Part shown: piece after piece, positions 5,453 to 7,183 of the stretch
Numbering within the stretch: the stretch's first letter is position 1
Layout: every line of letters begins with the position of its first letter
Assembly: GCA_900756605.1 (NCBI GenBank)
Contig: CAAEKX010000224.1
Span: forward strand, 1-7,183
DNA from: Coriobacteriia bacterium
GTDB taxonomy: Bacteria; Actinomycetota; Coriobacteriia; Coriobacteriales; QAMH01
Direction: 5' to 3'
DNA: 7,183 nt
Made by a program: the position numbers and the translations under genes
The notes under the pieces: model-generated
What the model was told of the DNA's origin: nothing
The model's input: only the letters and a program-made list of their open reading frames with translations
Databases searched by the model: none

Positions 5453-6144
5453 GTCTGGAGCAACGCTGGGAAAGCACCCGTGAGGATGTCGCACGCATAT
5501 GCGAGAACTGCGGCAGGGATCCACAAGACGTGAGGATCATCGCCGTGAGCAAGACGGTCGAGCCTCCCGTCGTCGGAGAGGCAATAGCCTGCGGCGTCAC
5601 GGATTTCGGAGAGAACCGTGACAAGCCGTTTAACGAGAAGTGCGCTCTCTATCCAGACGCGCGTTGGCATTTTATCGGGACGCTCCAATCGAACAAGGCG
5701 CGCCACATCGTCGGCAAGGCCTTCCTCATCCATTCGCTTGATCGTCTCACGCTTCTCGATGCCATCGAGAAGGCGGCCGCGCACGGGGAGTGCGTCCAGG
5801 ACGTGCTCGTCGAGGTCTCGGTTTCGGGCGAGGAGAGCAAGGGCGGCATTCGCCCTGACGACCTGCCCGCCTTTCTCGAGCGCATTGCGCAGTGCGAGCA
5901 TGTCGCCTGCAAGGGATTGATGACCATGGCTCCCCAAGGTGACATCGACATTGCCCGGAAAACATTTGCCGGGTTGCAAAACTTAAGCCAGATGATGTCA
6001 AAATATTGCGATGAGCGTGATAGTATTTCTATGAGCGAACTATCGATGGGCATGTCTGAAGACTATCCCGTGGCAATCGAGGAAGGCGCCACCATGGTTC
6101 GCATTGGTAGAAGGATTTTTGACGATAACTTCAAGGCACTCTAG
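5449..6144 (+). CDS. yggS: YggS-family pyridoxal phosphate-binding homeostasis protein (YlmE/PLPBP)
   Basis: This family binds PLP in a single TIM-barrel domain and balances vitamin B6 and amino acid pools; no catalytic reaction is established. The 231-residue product is of normal length. The PLP lysine is Lys35 in IIAVSKT. Other family motifs are DFGENR (52-57), WHFIGTLQSNK (73-83), SGEESKGG (126-133), GLMTMAP (156-162) and the C-terminal phosphate-binding SMGMSEDYPVAIEEGATMVR (199-218) followed by IGRRIF. The residue after IF is Asp where many homologues have Gly. Its ATG overlaps the pgeF stop by 4 nt (ATGA), and the end of pgeF supplies a purine-rich RBS, so the two are translationally coupled. 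A yggS (ylmE) gene just before sepF is a widespread arrangement in Gram-positives. Its last 200 bases are somewhat AT-richer than the rest. Confidence 0.95.
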   Translation: MSLEQRWESTREDVARICENCGRDPQDVRIIAVSKTVEPPVVGEAIACGVTDFGENRDKPFNEKCALYPDARWHFIGTLQSNKARHIVGKAFLIHSLDRLTLLDAIEKAAAHGECVQDVLVEVSVSGEESKGGIRPDDLPAFLERIAQCEHVACKGLMTMAPQGDIDIARKTFAGLQNLSQMMSKYCDERDSISMSELSMGMSEDYPVAIEEGATMVRIGRRIFDDNFKAL

Positions 6145-6180
6145 CGTCACCACGAACCTGGGTGCCTGTTTCATATGAGC

Positions 6181-6184
6181 GAGG
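6181..6184 (+). promoter_or_regulatory. Ribosome binding site favouring the inner sepF start
   Basis: GAGG is 8 nt before the ATG at 6193. The upstream in-frame ATG at 6175 has only a weak TGGGTG-like sequence before it. The inner start gives the N-terminus MSLLGGMKDRLGF, which fits the short membrane-binding helix of SepF. Confidence 0.5.
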
Positions 6185-6192
6185 CACTGACT

Positions 6193-6978
6193 ATGAGTCT
6201 TTTGGGCGGTATGAAGGACCGGCTCGGATTTGGCGGAAAACCTGAGTGGGCTGATGATGACGCCGAGTACTACGAGGATGATGTCGTCTATGACGACGAT
6301 TACGATGATTACGGAGATACGGGCGTAGAGGAGAGGCGCGGTAGCACGCGTCGCAGTGAGGTCATTTCCTTCGACTCCTACAACCCCAGCAATTTCGAGC
6401 ACGTGACCCTGTCGTCTGATCGCAAGCCACGTGTCGCCTCCTACGATAGTCTCGATTCGTCGTCGCGCTCTTCGCGTGGGTACTCCTCGCGTTCGTCGTC
6501 GAGCTCGTATGGCAGGGGTGTTGGCACATCCTCTTCGCGTCGCGATACATCGCGTTCGGTGGGGGAGCCCACCTGGTCGGCTCCTCAGGACCCGTCCTTC
6601 CTGGACTCGCCGGCACCCACGCACACGAGCCGCGACCCATATGCGTCGCTCGGCTCCGACTTCCTCAAGATCAAGGGCAATCCTGCTGGCAGGCTCGAGA
6701 TCGTCTGCCCCAAGGCCTATGCCGACATCGAGAAGGTCGCCAATGCCGCAAAGGCCGGCAAGACGGTCATCCTCAATGTCGTCGACACCAAGGCCTCGCT
6801 TGCCAAGCGCATCCTCGACTTCTCCTTCGGTGTCGCAAGCGCTCTCAACCTCAACGTCGGCAAGGCGGCCGAGCGCGTCTTTGTGATTTCGAAGAGCTCC
6901 GAGCCTCTAAGCGAGGAGGATCGCGAATATCTCGTTTCGCAGGATGTTCTCAAGATAGAAGACGATAACGCACGATAG
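6193..6978 (+). CDS. sepF: Cell division protein SepF, with long disordered linker
   Basis: SepF tethers FtsZ filaments to the membrane in bacteria lacking FtsA, acting on the inner membrane face. With the start at 6193 the product is 261 residues, longer than many SepF proteins. Order: amphipathic N-terminal segment (1-15); very acidic Asp/Tyr-rich stretch (20-45); Ser/Arg-rich low-complexity stretch (about 84-126); SepF core domain (about 166-240) with RLEIVCPKAYADIEKVANA, VILNVVD and RILDFSFG. Where most homologues have Gly-Gly or Arg-Gly after the helix (YAIGG type), this one reads ALNLNVG, losing a usually conserved Gly. The gene follows yggS by 48 nt and precedes proC by 6 nt. An in-frame ATG at 6175 would add MSEALT; it has a poorer RBS but cannot be excluded. 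The partner is expected to be the C-terminal peptide of FtsZ encoded upstream. Confidence 0.93.
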   Translation: MSLLGGMKDRLGFGGKPEWADDDAEYYEDDVVYDDDYDDYGDTGVEERRGSTRRSEVISFDSYNPSNFEHVTLSSDRKPRVASYDSLDSSSRSSRGYSSRSSSSSYGRGVGTSSSRRDTSRSVGEPTWSAPQDPSFLDSPAPTHTSRDPYASLGSDFLKIKGNPAGRLEIVCPKAYADIEKVANAAKAGKTVILNVVDTKASLAKRILDFSFGVASALNLNVGKAAERVFVISKSSEPLSEEDREYLVSQDVLKIEDDNAR

Positions 6979-6984
6979 GGCAAG

Positions 6985-7183
6985 ATGAAAAACACCATAG
7001 CAAACGAACTCCAAAATGTACTCATCGTCGGTGGTGGTCGCATGGGTCAGGCCATTGCCCAGGGTATGCTGCGTATCGATGGCATGTCTGCGGACAATCT
7101 GACCATTGCCAATCCCGGGCAGGAAAAGCGCGATCGCATCGCGGCCGAACTCGGTGTGCGTACCGTTGCGAGCGCGGCAGCCG
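6985..7183 (+). CDS. proC: Pyrroline-5-carboxylate reductase ProC, 3' end cut by the window
   Basis: ProC reduces 1-pyrroline-5-carboxylate to L-proline with NAD(P)H, the last step of proline synthesis, in the cytoplasm. Only 66 codons are visible. After a 12-residue lead, VLIVGGGRMGQAIAQGML is the N-terminal Rossmann motif in the form typical of ProC (GxGxMG, here GGGRMG), and ANPGQEKRDRIAAELGV continues the nucleotide-binding fold. The ATG is 6 nt after the sepF stop and an AGGG overlapping that stop serves as RBS. proC beside yggS/sepF is a common arrangement, which supports the call. Related F420- or NADP-binding reductases share the fold, but the context favours ProC. Confidence 0.85.
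   Translation, partial: MKNTIANELQNVLIVGGGRMGQAIAQGMLRIDGMSADNLTIANPGQEKRDRIAAELGVRTVASAAA

Noticed and set aside
5380..5979. Minus-strand open frame opposite yggS
   Set aside because: No motif; the + strand frame carries all YggS motifs.

Overview
The window is a stretch of a bacterial division and cell wall (dcw) cluster, all genes on the + strand, in DNA of high but not extreme GC content (estimated by eye at about 60%). The gene order murC - ftsQ - [SDR oxidoreductase] - ftsZ - pgeF - yggS - sepF - proC, the actinobacterial form of the FtsZ signature (GEGGGTGTG rather than GMGGGTGTG), SepF in place of FtsA/ZipA, and moderate GC suggest a high-GC Gram-positive. An actinobacterial lineage of the Coriobacteriia type is my best guess. 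This is inference from gene content, not a database match.

Layout: 1-1139 is the 3' three-quarters or more of murC, cut by the window edge. 1180-2181 is ftsQ. 2182-2299 is a 118-nt gap with a perfect 9-bp hairpin. 2300-3100 is a short-chain dehydrogenase/reductase (SDR), a metabolic gene sitting inside the division cluster and ending at a 12-bp GC-rich hairpin (3111-3141). 3142-3497 is a long, AT-richer, gene-free region with several inverted repeats and the likely ftsZ promoter and leader. 3498-4586 is ftsZ. 4586-5452 is pgeF (YfiH family), overlapping the ftsZ stop by one base and carrying a terminator-like hairpin inside its own first codons. 5449-6144 is yggS (PLP homeostasis protein), overlapping pgeF by 4 nt. 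6193-6978 is sepF. 6985 to the window end is the first 66 codons of proC.

How the genes work together: MurC adds L-alanine to UDP-MurNAc. FtsQ is the membrane scaffold of the divisome. FtsZ forms the Z-ring and SepF tethers it to the membrane. PgeF edits misincorporated residues in peptidoglycan precursors (role known from the family). YggS and ProC are the PLP/proline passengers often found beside sepF. Transcription probably restarts upstream of ftsZ, and read-through past the pgeF-internal hairpin may set the ratio of FtsZ to PgeF-YggS-SepF-ProC.

No tRNA, rRNA, CRISPR array, insertion sequence or attachment site was seen. Most of the window is ordinary housekeeping sequence. The points worth a second look are the SDR gene inside the cluster, the RNA-structure candidates around ftsQ, ftsZ and pgeF, the Ser/Arg-rich disordered tails of FtsQ and SepF, and the replacement of a normally conserved glycine in SepF.
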